Assembly: GCA_029213165.1 (NCBI GenBank)
Contig: JARGNO010000017.1
Location: forward strand, 1 to 64,000
DNA from: Minwuia sp.
Lineage (GTDB): Bacteria > Pseudomonadota > Alphaproteobacteria > Minwuiales > Minwuiaceae
Length of the DNA: 64,000 nt
Direction of reading: 5' to 3'
Part shown: piece by piece, positions 1-9,202 of the stretch
Layout: each line of letters starts with the position of its first letter
Numbering within the stretch: position 1 is the first letter of the stretch
Program-made: the position numbers and the translations under genes
Notes under the pieces: generated by a model
The model's database searches: none
Seen by the model: the letters and a program-made list of their open reading frames with translations, nothing else
What the model was told of the DNA's origin: nothing

Positions 1-1641
1 GCCCTGCTCCCGCATGTTGGAGACTGCGCGGCTGATCGGTCCGTAGGTGGAACCCCAACCAATGATGGCGAGCTTGCCACCGGCCTCACCCTGATCGACC
101 GTCTGCTCGGGAATGAAATTCGCGATGCCATCGATCTTGGCGTGGCGCACATCCGTCATGCGCTGGTGATTCTCCGAGTCATAGGAGATATGGCCGGACG
201 TGAAGTCCTTCTCGATACCCCCGACACGATGCTGCAGCCCCGGCGTCCCGGGGACGGCCCAGACCCGCGCCAGCGTCTCGGCGTCACGGTTGTAGGGCTC
301 GAAACCCTCCGTCTCCGTGTGCTGGGTCACCGGGAATTTCTCGAAACTGGAGAAGTCCGGGATCAACCACGGCTCCGACGCATTGGCGATATAGCCATCG
401 GTCAGCAGCATCACCGGTGTCATGAACTTCGTGGCCAGCCGCACCGCCTCGATCGCCGTATGGAAACAGTCGCCGGGACCATTCGCCGCCAGCACGACCA
501 GCGGGCTGTCCGCGTTGCGGCCATAGACCGCCTGATACAGGTCCGACTGCTCCGTCTTCGTCGGCATTCCGGTGGATGGCCCGGCACGCTGTGAATTCAC
601 GATCACCAGCGGCAGTTCCACCATGATGGCCAGGCCGATGGCTTCGGTCTTCAGGGCAATGCCGGGACCCGAACTGGAGGTCACGCCGATCTGACCGGCG
701 TAGGACGCGCCGATGGCAGCACAGACCGCCGCAATCTCGTCCTCCGCCTGGAAAGTCGTGATCCCGAACTGCTTCAGACGCGCGAGCGTATGCAACAGCG
801 ATGATGCCGGGGTGATGGGGTAGGAGCCGAAGAACATCGGCAGTTCCGCGAGCTGGGTGCCCGCCGCCAGGCCCCATGCCAGCGCCTCCGCCCCCGCAAC
901 ATTGCGGTAGAGGCCACTGTCGATCTTCGCCGGACCGACCGTGTAGCCCAGAATCTCGCCGGGCAGTTCGACGGTCTCGCCATAGGCATGACCGGCATTC
1001 AGCGCCGCGACGTTGGCGGCCGCCACTTCCGGCTTGGACTTGAACTTGGCATTCAGCCAGTCGATGGACGGCTGACGGTCCCGGCCATACAGCCAGTAGA
1101 CAAGCCCGAGCAGCCACATGTTCTTGCAGCGCAGGGCGTCACGGGTGCCAAGGCCGAACTCCTTGACCGATTCCACCACCATCTTGGAGACATCGATCTC
1201 GACCACCTGATAGGGGTCGAGTGTGCCGTCCTCCAGCGGATTGACGTCATACCCGGCCTTGCGCAGGTCGCGTTCCTTGAAGGTGCCGCTGTCCAGGATG
1301 ATCAGGCCACCGCGACGCAGGTTGCCGATGTTCACCTTCAGCGCCGCCGAATTCATGGCAACCAGCACATCCGGCTGGTCACCCGCCGTCATGACGCGGC
1401 GCGCACCGAAATTGATCTGGAACGCGGACACGCCGAAGGTCGTGCCAGTTGGCGCACGGATTTCCGCCGGAAAGTCCGGGAACGTGGCCAGGTCATTGCC
1501 CGCCAGTGCGGTGGATTGGGTGAACTGACTCCCCGTCAGCTGCATCCCGTCGCCGGAGTCGCCCGCGAAGCGCACGACAACCGATTCCAGAACCTCGCGA
1601 TGCCCCTCGCGCGGCTCGATAATCTCAGCAGTATTGGTCAT
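1..1641 (-). CDS. korA: 2-oxoacid:acceptor (ferredoxin) oxidoreductase alpha subunit, C-terminus cut by window edge
   Basis: 547 codons are visible and the frame stays open to base 1, so the C-terminus (perhaps 60-80 residues by family length) lies outside. The N-terminus is a fused gamma domain with RFAGDSGDGMQ at about residues 24-34. The alpha (pyrimidine-binding) domain follows, with YPITPASSLLH near residue 270 and GVTSSSGPGIALKTEA after it. This gamma-alpha fusion is typical of two-subunit KorAB enzymes that oxidise 2-oxoglutarate (or a related 2-oxoacid) to the acyl-CoA with ferredoxin as acceptor. The beta subunit would be expected just beyond the left edge, which cannot be checked here. 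The ATG at 1641 has only a weak ribosome-binding site. Substrate choice between 2-oxoglutarate and another 2-oxoacid is inferred. Confidence 0.9.
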   Translation of the reverse strand, partial: MTNTAEIIEPREGHREVLESVVVRFAGDSGDGMQLTGSQFTQSTALAGNDLATFPDFPAEIRAPTGTTFGVSAFQINFGARRVMTAGDQPDVLVAMNSAALKVNIGNLRRGGLIILDSGTFKERDLRKAGYDVNPLEDGTLDPYQVVEIDVSKMVVESVKEFGLGTRDALRCKNMWLLGLVYWLYGRDRQPSIDWLNAKFKSKPEVAAANVAALNAGHAYGETVELPGEILGYTVGPAKIDSGLYRNVAGAEALAWGLAAGTQLAELPMFFGSYPITPASSLLHTLARLKQFGITTFQAEDEIAAVCAAIGASYAGQIGVTSSSGPGIALKTEAIGLAIMVELPLVIVNSQRAGPSTGMPTKTEQSDLYQAVYGRNADSPLVVLAANGPGDCFHTAIEAVRLATKFMTPVMLLTDGYIANASEPWLIPDFSSFEKFPVTQHTETEGFEPYNRDAETLARVWAVPGTPGLQHRVGGIEKDFTSGHISYDSENHQRMTDVRHAKIDGIANFIPEQTVDQGEAGGKLAIIGWGSTYGPISRAVSNMREQG

Positions 1642-1915
1642 TCAATCTGATACCTGGTTCCGCAAGTTTTTCTTCGTGCCGTCGGCGCCGAACTCCCCAA
1701 AAAAACGATTGCCGCACGCTGGCCACGCTCAACATAAGGCTGGACCGTGCCCTCGGCAACGGCGCTTGACGCGAAACAGCCGTGCGCAGCCATGCAAGCG
1801 ATCACTTTTGCGGGGCTGGCATCATTTTCTCGCCGTCCTGCGTGCGGTTTACGGGGGATTAACCGGCCTGCCCCTAATCTACTGCTGGTTTCATTCAGGC
1901 ACGGAGTCAGATGCA

Positions 1916-2872
1916 GTGGCGTTGACAGCTGACAAGACATTGACATCTGCAGGCGGCGGCACGCGCAGCGGACTGTTCGGAAAACTGGCTGCCTGGTGGG
2001 ATTCCGATTCGCCGGCCAACCCCTCATCCGGGGCCGCCGCAGGGTCTCGGCAGTCCGGGCCAGTGGTCGAAGATGCCGTATGGCCCACCGCGCGGGTGGA
2101 ACTGATCCAGCGCCTGTTCGGCGACGGGCTGGTCTGGCCTGGCGGTGAGGCGATGGTGAACCGGATGTTCCGGGCACTGGAGCAGGATTCCGATTTGCCG
2201 CTGGAGAAGGATTCGCGGGTTGTCGAACTGGGCGCCGGGCTGGGCGGCATTGGTGCGCGACTTGCCCAGCAGACCGGCGCGACGGTCACGGCGTTCGAGG
2301 ATCGCATGGGCCTGATCGACCACGGCGTCGCCTGGATCGAGAAGACCGGCGCCAGTGTGAAGATGGATCGCCGCGAACTGAACGACACCGGTCTGCGCCT
2401 TGGCTACGCCGATGCGGTGATCGCCCGCGACAGCTTCATGGCGGTCCGCCGCAAGAAGCACCTCTTCGACCATGTGTTTCACCTGCTGAAACCCACGGGT
2501 CGCCTGGTCTTCACCGACATGTTTCTCACCGGCGACGACCCCGAATGCCCCGAAGTCGCGGTCTGGTCGGCGATGGAGCCGCGACCGATGCATCTGCTGA
2601 ACCCGCAAACCGCCCGTGACTGGCTCTACGAGATCGGGTTCACGATGCCTGATTTCACCGATATCACGGACGCCTATCTGGCGGGCATCCGCGATGCCTT
2701 CAGCCAGGTCGGCACGATCCTGAAGGAAGCCGGTCCTGACGCCCTGACCCTGCAGCCCCTGCTGGTGGCGGAGGCGGAATACTGGACCCGACGCAGCACC
2801 CTGCTGGAAAGCGGCGAAGTGCGGGCATTCTGTGTCTCCGCCGGAGTGTTCCAGGGCGGCGACGTCTACTGA
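1916..2872 (+). CDS. Class I SAM-dependent methyltransferase, substrate unknown
   Basis: About 318 residues from a GTG at 1916. The SAM-binding motif I is VVELGAGLGGIG (about residues 102-113), followed by an acidic strand (VTAFED) and a motif-IV-like region VIARDSF. The frame is open upstream to an ATG at 1634, but that would overlap the start of the divergent korA and its translation is Arg/Pro/His-rich like non-coding sequence. GGAG about ten bases before the GTG supports the shorter form; TTG 1922 is an alternative. The gene is monocistronic, divergent from korA across about 270 bases. The residues after the Rossmann core give no clear substrate hint, so only the enzyme class is supported. 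Confidence 0.75.
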   Translation: MALTADKTLTSAGGGTRSGLFGKLAAWWDSDSPANPSSGAAAGSRQSGPVVEDAVWPTARVELIQRLFGDGLVWPGGEAMVNRMFRALEQDSDLPLEKDSRVVELGAGLGGIGARLAQQTGATVTAFEDRMGLIDHGVAWIEKTGASVKMDRRELNDTGLRLGYADAVIARDSFMAVRRKKHLFDHVFHLLKPTGRLVFTDMFLTGDDPECPEVAVWSAMEPRPMHLLNPQTARDWLYEIGFTMPDFTDITDAYLAGIRDAFSQVGTILKEAGPDALTLQPLLVAEAEYWTRRSTLLESGEVRAFCVSAGVFQGGDVY

Positions 2873-2986
2873 TACCCGGCAACGGTCCCGCACTGCGGTT
2901 GTGACGCCTGCGATATACGCATGCTTGCTGGCGTGGCGAACACGCTATCACTGCCCCATGCGCGAAAATGAAACCGGTTCATCAGA

Positions 2987-3904
2987 ATGACCATCGCCAA
3001 CGACGAGCCGACGGGAAAGTCTGCCCGGACTGCCATCTGGCAGCCGAGTGCCTTGACCGGCATCCTGTTCATGTGCCTGGCCATTTCCATGTTCCCGCCG
3101 ATGAATGCGACGGTGAAGTACCTCAGCGAGGAAGGCTATCCCTACGGCCAGATCGTCTGGGCGCGCTACGCCGGCCATTTCGTCTTCATGGTGCTGGCCT
3201 TCGCCCCGCGTTTCGGCATGTCGCTGTTCATCACCCACCGGCCAGGGGTGCAGGGCATGCGGTCGCTGCTGCTGTTCGCCTGCACCGCGCTGTACTTCTA
3301 TGCCCTGCAGTACGTCGACCTGACGCTTGCCGCCTCGATCAGTTTCACCAGTCCGATCCTGCTGACGGCACTGTCCGTACCCTTTCTGGGGGAGAAGGTG
3401 GGTGCCCGCCGATGGGTTGCGGTGTTCATCGGTTTCGCCGGGGCGCTGATCATCATCCGGCCCGGCCATGCGGAGTTTCACTGGGCCACACTGCTGCTGA
3501 TCGGCAATACCATCTGCTATGCCTTCTACCAGGTGCTGACGCGCAAGATCTCGGCTGAGGATACGCCGGAGACCACGATCACCTACACCGCGCTGGTCGG
3601 CTGTATCATCGCCAGCTTCCTGCTGATCAACGGCATGGAGGTTCCCCGGTCCACCTGGCACTGGATCCTGTTCATTTCCATGGGGGCGCTGGGTGGCTTC
3701 GGACATTACTTCGTCGTGAAGGCGTTTCAGCATGCCCGCGCCTCCGTCGTCGCCCCCTTTGGCTATGGTCAACTCGTCGGGGCCACGCTGCTCGGCTATT
3801 TCATCTTCGGCACCTTCCCCGACCAGTGGACATGGATCGGGGCCGCGATCATCGTCTGCAGTGGCCTCTACATTGTCTATCGCGAGCAGAAGGTCACTTC
3901 GTAG
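2987..3904 (+). CDS. DMT-superfamily (EamA) transporter
   Basis: 305 residues with about ten hydrophobic membrane spans in two homologous halves, as in EamA-domain drug/metabolite transporters of the inner membrane. The first half includes LTLAASISFTSPILLTALSV and ends in GFAGALIIIRPG, a hallmark of the repeat; the second half ends in GAAIIVCSGLYIVYRE. The length matches the family. The gene stands alone between the methyltransferase and the AtuA-like gene, with no strong ribosome-binding site before ATG 2987. Family members export amino acids, metabolites or nucleobases; no substrate can be assigned from sequence alone. Confidence 0.88.
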   Translation: MTIANDEPTGKSARTAIWQPSALTGILFMCLAISMFPPMNATVKYLSEEGYPYGQIVWARYAGHFVFMVLAFAPRFGMSLFITHRPGVQGMRSLLLFACTALYFYALQYVDLTLAASISFTSPILLTALSVPFLGEKVGARRWVAVFIGFAGALIIIRPGHAEFHWATLLLIGNTICYAFYQVLTRKISAEDTPETTITYTALVGCIIASFLLINGMEVPRSTWHWILFISMGALGGFGHYFVVKAFQHARASVVAPFGYGQLVGATLLGYFIFGTFPDQWTWIGAAIIVCSGLYIVYREQKVTS

Positions 3905-3977
3905 ACAACAGGCGGAACGCCGGTTGGCGACCCTGTCAGACGCGTGCTAATTTCCGTGACTTCCGGGGGAGGATTTC

Positions 3978-5798
3978 ATGACTGACAAGATCATCCGCAT
4001 TGGCGGCGCATCAGGTTTCTGGGGCGACTCGGGCGTTGCGGCGCCGCAACTGGTACGCCGCGCCGAGGTCGATTATCTGGTCTTCGACTATCTGGCCGAG
4101 ATCACCATGTCGATCATGGCCCGGATGCGGGCGAAGGACCCGAACGCCGGTTATGCGGTCGATTTCGTTGCCGTGGCCCTGAAACAGGTCATCCGGGAAA
4201 TCGCGGAGAAGAACATCCGCGTCGTCTCCAACGCAGGGGGCGTCAACCCGGCAGCCTGCGCCGAAGCCATCCGCAAGTTGGCAGCCGAGGCCGGGGTGGA
4301 GATCAAGGTCGCGCATGTGGAAGGCGACGACCTGCTGCCCAGGGAAGAGGCCCTGCGTGCCGCTGGCGTGACGGAGATGTTCTCCGGCGCCGCATTCCCC
4401 GAGAAATGCTGGTCGATCAACGCCTATCTCGGCGCCATCCCCATCGCGCGGGCGCTGGACGCCGGGGCACAGATCGTGGTCACCGGGCGGGCGGTTGACT
4501 CCGCCGTGACGCTCGGGCCGCTGATGCATGAATTCGGCTGGGCCGATGATGCCTATGACCTGCTGGCAGCGGGCAGCCTGTGCGGCCATATCCTGGAATG
4601 CGGCGCGCAGGCAACCGGCGGCCTTTTCACCGACTATCAGGACGTGCCGGACTGGGACGATATCGGCTACCCCATCGCCGAATGCGCCGCCGATGGCAGC
4701 TTTGTCGTCACCAAGCCCGGGGGCACCGGCGGCATCGTCGTGCCCGGCACGGTGAAGGAGCAACTGCTCTACGAGATCGGCGACCCGTCCGCCTACATGC
4801 TGCCCGATGTGACCTGTGACTTCACCCAGGTGGAGGTGACGGAGGTCGGGCAGAACCGCGTGCGGGTCACCGGCACGAAGGGCCTGCCCCCGACCCCGCA
4901 CTACAAGGTCTCGGCCACGTTCCAGGACGGATTCAAGGCCGTGGCGACCATGGTCATCGGCGGCTGGGACGCCGTCGGCAAGTGCCGCAGGACCGCCGAC
5001 GCAATCCTGAAACGCACCCGGCGGATGCTGGCGGAGCGCAATCTCGGCGACTACACGGAAACCAGTGTCGAGGTTCTGGGTGGCGAGTCCATGTATGGCG
5101 CCAACTCCCGCGCGCTGGGTGCCCGTGAAGCCATCATGAAGGTCGCCGTGAAGCATCCGGATGCCAAGGCCCTTTCCCTGTTCGCGAAGGAGATCGCACC
5201 GGCAGGAACGTCCTTCAGCCAGGGCACGACCGGGTTCGGCGGCGGCCGCCCCAAGGCGCAGCCGGTGATCCGCCTGTTCTCCTGTCTGGTGCCGAAGGCC
5301 GATCTGGACGTGAAGGTGCTGCTGGACGGGGAAGAGATCGGAGTCGCCATTCCCGCCGATGGTGCCTTCGACCCGTCGCGGATCGAACGCCCCGAACCTG
5401 TTCCCGCAGCAGGTGCCGATGGCCCGACGGTGGAGGTTCCGTTGCTGGCCATCGCGCATGGCCGGTCCGGTGACAAGGGTTCGCACGCCAATATCGGCAT
5501 CGTGGCACGTGCGCCGGAGTATCTGCCGTTGCTGCGCCAGGTGCTGACACCGGAAGTCGTAGGCACCTATTTCGCGCATGTCTTCGACGGCGAAATCCGT
5601 GTCGACCGCTATGACCTGCCCGGTATCGGCGCGATGAACTTCTTCCTCCATGACGCGCTGGGCGGCGGCGGCATCGCCAGCCTGCGCACCGACAATCAGG
5701 GGAAGGCCTACGCGCAGATCATGATGGATCTGCCGGTGAACGTGCCTGTCGCATGGGGCGTGCATCGTCGCGGGTCGGAGGGGACAGCGGCGGCCTGA
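3978..5798 (+). CDS. AtuA-like acyclic terpene utilisation family protein (DUF1446)
   Basis: 606 residues. The N-terminal DUF1446 region starts IRIGGASGFWGDS at residues 6-18 and contains NAGGVNPAACAEAIR and VVTGRAVDSAVTLGP. The C-terminal domain, about residues 485-590, has the AtuA-like signature AIAHGRSGDKGSHANIG. AtuA is required for citronellol/geraniol catabolism in Pseudomonas, but most family members are uncharacterised and many sit beside acyl-CoA carboxylases. No carboxylase neighbours are present here, so a terpene role is not supported and an acyl-CoA or organic-acid role is equally possible. A GGGGGAGGA ribosome-binding site precedes ATG 3978. Confidence 0.82.
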   Translation: MTDKIIRIGGASGFWGDSGVAAPQLVRRAEVDYLVFDYLAEITMSIMARMRAKDPNAGYAVDFVAVALKQVIREIAEKNIRVVSNAGGVNPAACAEAIRKLAAEAGVEIKVAHVEGDDLLPREEALRAAGVTEMFSGAAFPEKCWSINAYLGAIPIARALDAGAQIVVTGRAVDSAVTLGPLMHEFGWADDAYDLLAAGSLCGHILECGAQATGGLFTDYQDVPDWDDIGYPIAECAADGSFVVTKPGGTGGIVVPGTVKEQLLYEIGDPSAYMLPDVTCDFTQVEVTEVGQNRVRVTGTKGLPPTPHYKVSATFQDGFKAVATMVIGGWDAVGKCRRTADAILKRTRRMLAERNLGDYTETSVEVLGGESMYGANSRALGAREAIMKVAVKHPDAKALSLFAKEIAPAGTSFSQGTTGFGGGRPKAQPVIRLFSCLVPKADLDVKVLLDGEEIGVAIPADGAFDPSRIERPEPVPAAGADGPTVEVPLLAIAHGRSGDKGSHANIGIVARAPEYLPLLRQVLTPEVVGTYFAHVFDGEIRVDRYDLPGIGAMNFFLHDALGGGGIASLRTDNQGKAYAQIMMDLPVNVPVAWGVHRRGSEGTAAA

Positions 5799-5842
5799 CA
5801 TTGAGCACAAGCGGCGGATAGAGCGCCAGCGCAGGGAGGATC

Positions 5843-6928
5843 ATGGTGTCTGACACAACCGAGGAGGACACCATGACCGAACAGGACCGCTGGACCGCCG
5901 TCTGCGAGCGCAATGCACAGCTTGATGGCCATTTCGTCTTCGCCGTGAAGACCACCGGCGTCTACTGCCGCCCCGGCTGCGCCGCGCGCCGCCCGAAGCG
6001 GGAGAACGTCAGCTTCTACGACGTGCCTGCCGCCGCCGAACGTGCCGGTTTCCGGCCCTGCCGCCGCTGCCATCCTGAGCGGTTGGACCTGGTGGATCCG
6101 ATGATGGCGGCGGTGGAAGATGCGGCGCGGCGCATCGACCGCAGCCTGGAGCAGGACGCCACCGTCCCCGAGCTGACTGCCCTCGCCGACCGGGCCGGGT
6201 TCAACCCGCAGCACTTCCAGAAGGCGTTCAAGCGCGCGCTTGGCGTCTCGCCCCGTGACTATGCCGACGCCCGCCGGACGGCACGGCTGAAGGCCGGACT
6301 TCGCGCCGGAAATGGTGTGGCGGATGCGGTCTACGGGGCCGGGTTCGGCTCCCCCAGCAGGGTCTATGAGCGCGCCGACCGTACCCTTGGCATGTCACCG
6401 GGGGCCTACGCGAAGGGCGCGACCGGCATTGCCATGAACTATGCCTATGCCGAAAGCCATCTCGGCCTGGTGCTCGCCGCCGCGACGACGAAGGGCATTT
6501 CCGCCGTCTATCTGGGTGACGACACGGCGCAACTGGCCCGTGATCTGGAGATCGAGTATCCCGGCGCGCTGCTGACGGAGGACCGGACAGGGCTGGAAGA
6601 CGCGCTGAAGCATCTCGTCGCCTATCTGGATCAACGCGGCCCCAACCCATCGCTGCCGCTGGATGTCCGCGCCACCGCATTCCAGTGGCAGGTCTGGCAG
6701 GCCCTGATGCGCATTCCCTATGGCGAGACCCGCAGCTACGCCCAGGTGGCGGAGATGATGGGCAAGCCGACCGCGTCCCGCGCCGTTGGACGCGCCTGCG
6801 GCCTGAACCCGGTCTCCATCGCCATTCCCTGCCATCGCGCCATCGGCTCCGACGGCAAGCTGCACGGCTACCGCTGGGGCCTGGAACGCAAGCAGGCCCT
6901 GCTGGACATGGAACGCAAGGTGGGGTGA
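5843..6928 (+). CDS. ada: Ada: methylphosphotriester-activated regulator and O6-methylguanine-DNA methyltransferase
   Basis: 361 residues with all three Ada domains. The zinc/methylphosphotriester domain carries C42, C46, C73 and C76 (YCRPGCAARRP and FRPCRRCHPE). An AraC-type helix-turn-helix region spans about residues 95-195, and the C-terminal alkyltransferase domain has PCHRAIG with catalytic C330. Methyl transfer to the N-terminal cysteine turns Ada into an activator of its own adaptive-response genes. Two in-frame ATGs (5843 and 5873) each have a strong ribosome-binding site (GGGAGG and GAGGAGG, 4-5 bases away), so the start is uncertain by ten residues. The active site reads PCHRA where PCHRV is usual. 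No alkB or alkA lies adjacent. Confidence 0.93.
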   Translation: MVSDTTEEDTMTEQDRWTAVCERNAQLDGHFVFAVKTTGVYCRPGCAARRPKRENVSFYDVPAAAERAGFRPCRRCHPERLDLVDPMMAAVEDAARRIDRSLEQDATVPELTALADRAGFNPQHFQKAFKRALGVSPRDYADARRTARLKAGLRAGNGVADAVYGAGFGSPSRVYERADRTLGMSPGAYAKGATGIAMNYAYAESHLGLVLAAATTKGISAVYLGDDTAQLARDLEIEYPGALLTEDRTGLEDALKHLVAYLDQRGPNPSLPLDVRATAFQWQVWQALMRIPYGETRSYAQVAEMMGKPTASRAVGRACGLNPVSIAIPCHRAIGSDGKLHGYRWGLERKQALLDMERKVG

Positions 6929-6990
6929 GCCTGATCCAAGGATCGTGGAACGCTCCCGATCCCAGCGGCTCCATTGCGGAAAGTCGCTGA

Positions 6991-7135
6991 AATTCTCCTT
7001 CCCCCTCGACGGGGGAAGGTCGGGATGGGGGTGAGTCGGCGCAGCCGAACAGTGGTTGAACCGCAACGCTTTGGCCTGCGGCCTCACCCCCCATCGACCG
7101 CTACGCGGCCACTTCCCCCGCAAGGGGGGAAGAGA
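6991..7135. repeat. Composite intergenic palindromic repeat, copy A
   Basis: This lies between the convergent ada and phosphotransferase genes. It holds two strong hairpins: CCTTCCCCC/GGGGGAAGG (6997-7019, 5-base loop) and CTTCCCCC/GGGGGAAG (7112-7132). The left end (6992-7009) and right end (7094-7135) both recur, joined together and inverted, at 46987-47042. The pair looks like a REP/BIME-type element. It may also act as a transcription barrier between the converging genes, although no U-tract follows either stem. Confidence 0.7.
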
Positions 7136-7176
7136 GCAGCTTCGTCCAGACGATTTTACTTCTTCCGACCCTGCCG

Positions 7177-8241
7177 TCAGGCGAGACCAGCCTTCTTCAC
7201 CACGTCCCAGGCCCACTTTGCGCGCTGCTGCGCGTAACCGGCGAACTTCTTCGCCGAGTCCGAACTGGCGTTGCCGTCCAGCCCGCGCTTGTAGACGCCC
7301 TGCACGATGGCGGCGGAGCGGAACAGGGTATAGGCGATGTAGAAGGGCCAGTTGGTGATCTCGCCCTGTCCGGTCAGCTTCGAATAGCGCGCGACGAACT
7401 CCTCCTCCGTCGGGATGCCGATCACCCGCGGGTCGTCAAGGTGGGCAAAGCCACCATCCGCTGCATGGCCGTAGTACTCCTGACAGCAATAGGCGAGATC
7501 GGCCAGCGGGTGACCCAGCGTCGACAGTTCCCAGTCGAGTACGGCGACCACCTTCGGCTCCGTCGGATGCAGCACGCAGTTGCCGATGCGGTAGTCGCCA
7601 TGAACGATGGAGACTTCCTCCGCCTCCGGCGTGTTGGCGGGCAGCCATTCCATCAGCGCGTCCATCTCCGGAATTTCCTCGGTGACGGAGGCGACATACT
7701 GCTTCGACCAGCGGGAAATCTGGCGGGAGTAGTAGTTGCCGGGCCGCCCGAAGTCGGCCAGTCCCACCGCCTCGTGATCCACCATGTGCAGCGCGGCCAG
7801 CACCCGCAGCCAGTCGTCATACAGCGCGATGCGTTCTTCCTTGCTGAACGACGGGACAGCCGGGTCGATCAGCACACGGCCCTCCACATGCTCCATGATG
7901 TAGAACGCCTGACCGATCACCGCGTCGTCCATGCACAGGCAATGGACCTCCGGCACCGGCACATCCGTGCCCTTCAGGGCCTTCATCACATTGTATTCAC
8001 GATCGACCTGATGCGCGGATTTCAACAGCTCACCCGGTGGCTTCTTGCGCATCACGTAGCGTCTGGTGGGCGTTTCCAGGATGTATGTCGGATTCGACAT
8101 GCCGCCCTGGAACTGCCGCACGGTCAGTGGGCCTTTGAAACCGTCCACATGCTCCGCCATGTAGGCGGCCAGGGCACCGTCATCGATCCGGTGATGTGGC
8201 CTGACATCGATGATTTCCACATCGGTCGCATTGCTGCTCAA
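7177..8241 (-). CDS. Aminoglycoside-phosphotransferase-like kinase (ACAD10-type phosphotransferase family)
   Basis: 354 residues with the kinase-like APH fold. FQGGMSNPTYIL (about residues 44-55) is the nucleotide loop, HGDYRIGN at 214-221 is the catalytic (Brenner) motif, and LDWE at 235-238 holds the metal-binding aspartate. The pattern is that of the family fused to, or encoded beside, acyl-CoA dehydrogenases, where the kinase phosphorylates hydroxyacyl-CoA substrates; it is not an antibiotic resistance gene. The start is a TTG with GGAGG eight bases upstream. It lies 55 bases downstream of an enoyl-CoA hydratase on the same strand, consistent with a joint acyl-CoA role. No acyl-CoA dehydrogenase is present in this locus. 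Confidence 0.83.
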   Translation of the reverse strand: MSSNATDVEIIDVRPHHRIDDGALAAYMAEHVDGFKGPLTVRQFQGGMSNPTYILETPTRRYVMRKKPPGELLKSAHQVDREYNVMKALKGTDVPVPEVHCLCMDDAVIGQAFYIMEHVEGRVLIDPAVPSFSKEERIALYDDWLRVLAALHMVDHEAVGLADFGRPGNYYSRQISRWSKQYVASVTEEIPEMDALMEWLPANTPEAEEVSIVHGDYRIGNCVLHPTEPKVVAVLDWELSTLGHPLADLAYCCQEYYGHAADGGFAHLDDPRVIGIPTEEEFVARYSKLTGQGEITNWPFYIAYTLFRSAAIVQGVYKRGLDGNASSDSAKKFAGYAQQRAKWAWDVVKKAGLA

Positions 8242-8296
8242 ACTGACTTCCTCCCCCTCGGTGCCTGCGCAAAGGCTGCCCGGTTTCCGGACCGGT

Positions 8297-9112
8297 TCAA
8301 CCGGACTTGTTCATGCGATCCCAGTCATACAGCGACGGTTCCTTGGAAACGAAGCGCCGCGCCGCCTCCTTGTGGAAATCCGTCGTGAACAACAGCGGCT
8401 GCCCGGTGGATTCCGCAGTCACCGTATCGGCATAGGACGCCTCGAAAGTCTTGTTCACCGCCCGCTTGGTCACGGACATCGCCGACTTCGATCCCTGCGC
8501 CAGCCGACCGGCAAAGGTCTCGACCTCGTCCATTAGCGTCTCGGAGGGATGAACGGCATAGACGATGCCCATTGCCTTCGCCTCCTCCACATCAATGGAG
8601 CGGCAGGTGTACATCAGGTCCTTCGCCGCCTGCATCCCGACCACGCGCGGCAGGGTATAGAGCAGGCCCAGATCCGGCATCAGGCCGATCCGGCCAAACA
8701 CGGAGCAGAACCGCGCCTTCGGCCCGGCAAAGACGAAGTCCGCCAGCAGGGCAAAGGCGAAACCACCGCCATAGGCAAGGCCATCCACGGCCGCGATCAC
8801 CGGGCAGTCGAGGTTCCACAACCGCTCCAGCCAGGTATGGGTCGAATACATCCGCTGCTGCGCCACGGAGGGGTCGGCGAACTCCCGCTTCGCCATGCCC
8901 TTCACGTCACCGCCTGCCGAGAAGGCACGTCCCTCACCCGCGATGATCAGGGCCTTCACGTCCATGTTGCCCTGCACCTGATCCAGCATCGCAACGAAGT
9001 CGTTGCGCAGGTCCTGGGTCAGCGAATTGAGAATGTCGCCGCGCGTCATCGTGAACCGTGCGACGCCATCGTCACCGATGGCAAAGCTGGTTGCCTTGAA
9101 TTCGTGTGTCAT
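8297..9112 (-). CDS. Enoyl-CoA hydratase/isomerase family protein
   Basis: 271 residues of crotonase fold. The oxyanion-hole strands are seen in ALIIAGEGRAFSAGGDVKGM and in AAVDGLAYGGGFAFALLADF. The motif GLMPDLGLLYTLPR places an aspartate where hydratases and isomerases have catalytic acids. Dehydratases usually carry a glutamate in the oxyanion-hole helix, which is not obvious here, so isomerase or another crotonase activity is possible. A GGAGG lies eight bases before ATG 9112. It is first in a two-gene operon with the phosphotransferase at 7177-8241, suggesting degradation of an unusual acyl-CoA. Confidence 0.85.
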   Translation of the reverse strand: MTHEFKATSFAIGDDGVARFTMTRGDILNSLTQDLRNDFVAMLDQVQGNMDVKALIIAGEGRAFSAGGDVKGMAKREFADPSVAQQRMYSTHTWLERLWNLDCPVIAAVDGLAYGGGFAFALLADFVFAGPKARFCSVFGRIGLMPDLGLLYTLPRVVGMQAAKDLMYTCRSIDVEEAKAMGIVYAVHPSETLMDEVETFAGRLAQGSKSAMSVTKRAVNKTFEASYADTVTAESTGQPLLFTTDFHKEAARRFVSKEPSLYDWDRMNKSG

Positions 9113-9202
9113 CTGGAAGTCCTCCCCATTAGCATTCCCTATTCTGCCCGTGTTGCGGGGGAGGAGTCACCCGCCGCGTTGCGCATGGCCGACAAGGGAA
9201 AA

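Noticed and set aside
1634-1915. N-terminal extension of the methyltransferase to ATG 1634
   Set aside because: It overlaps the korA start, its translation is Arg/Pro/His-rich, and the family fold begins later; a GTG with GGAG upstream exists at 1916.
4011-5810. 599-codon minus-strand open frame opposite the AtuA-like gene
   Set aside because: Composition (His, Arg, Asp rich) and full overlap with a well-supported gene mark it as a shadow.
7177-8241. Aminoglycoside resistance gene
   Set aside because: The APH fold is shared, but the sequence has the acyl-CoA-associated branch pattern and sits beside an enoyl-CoA hydratase.
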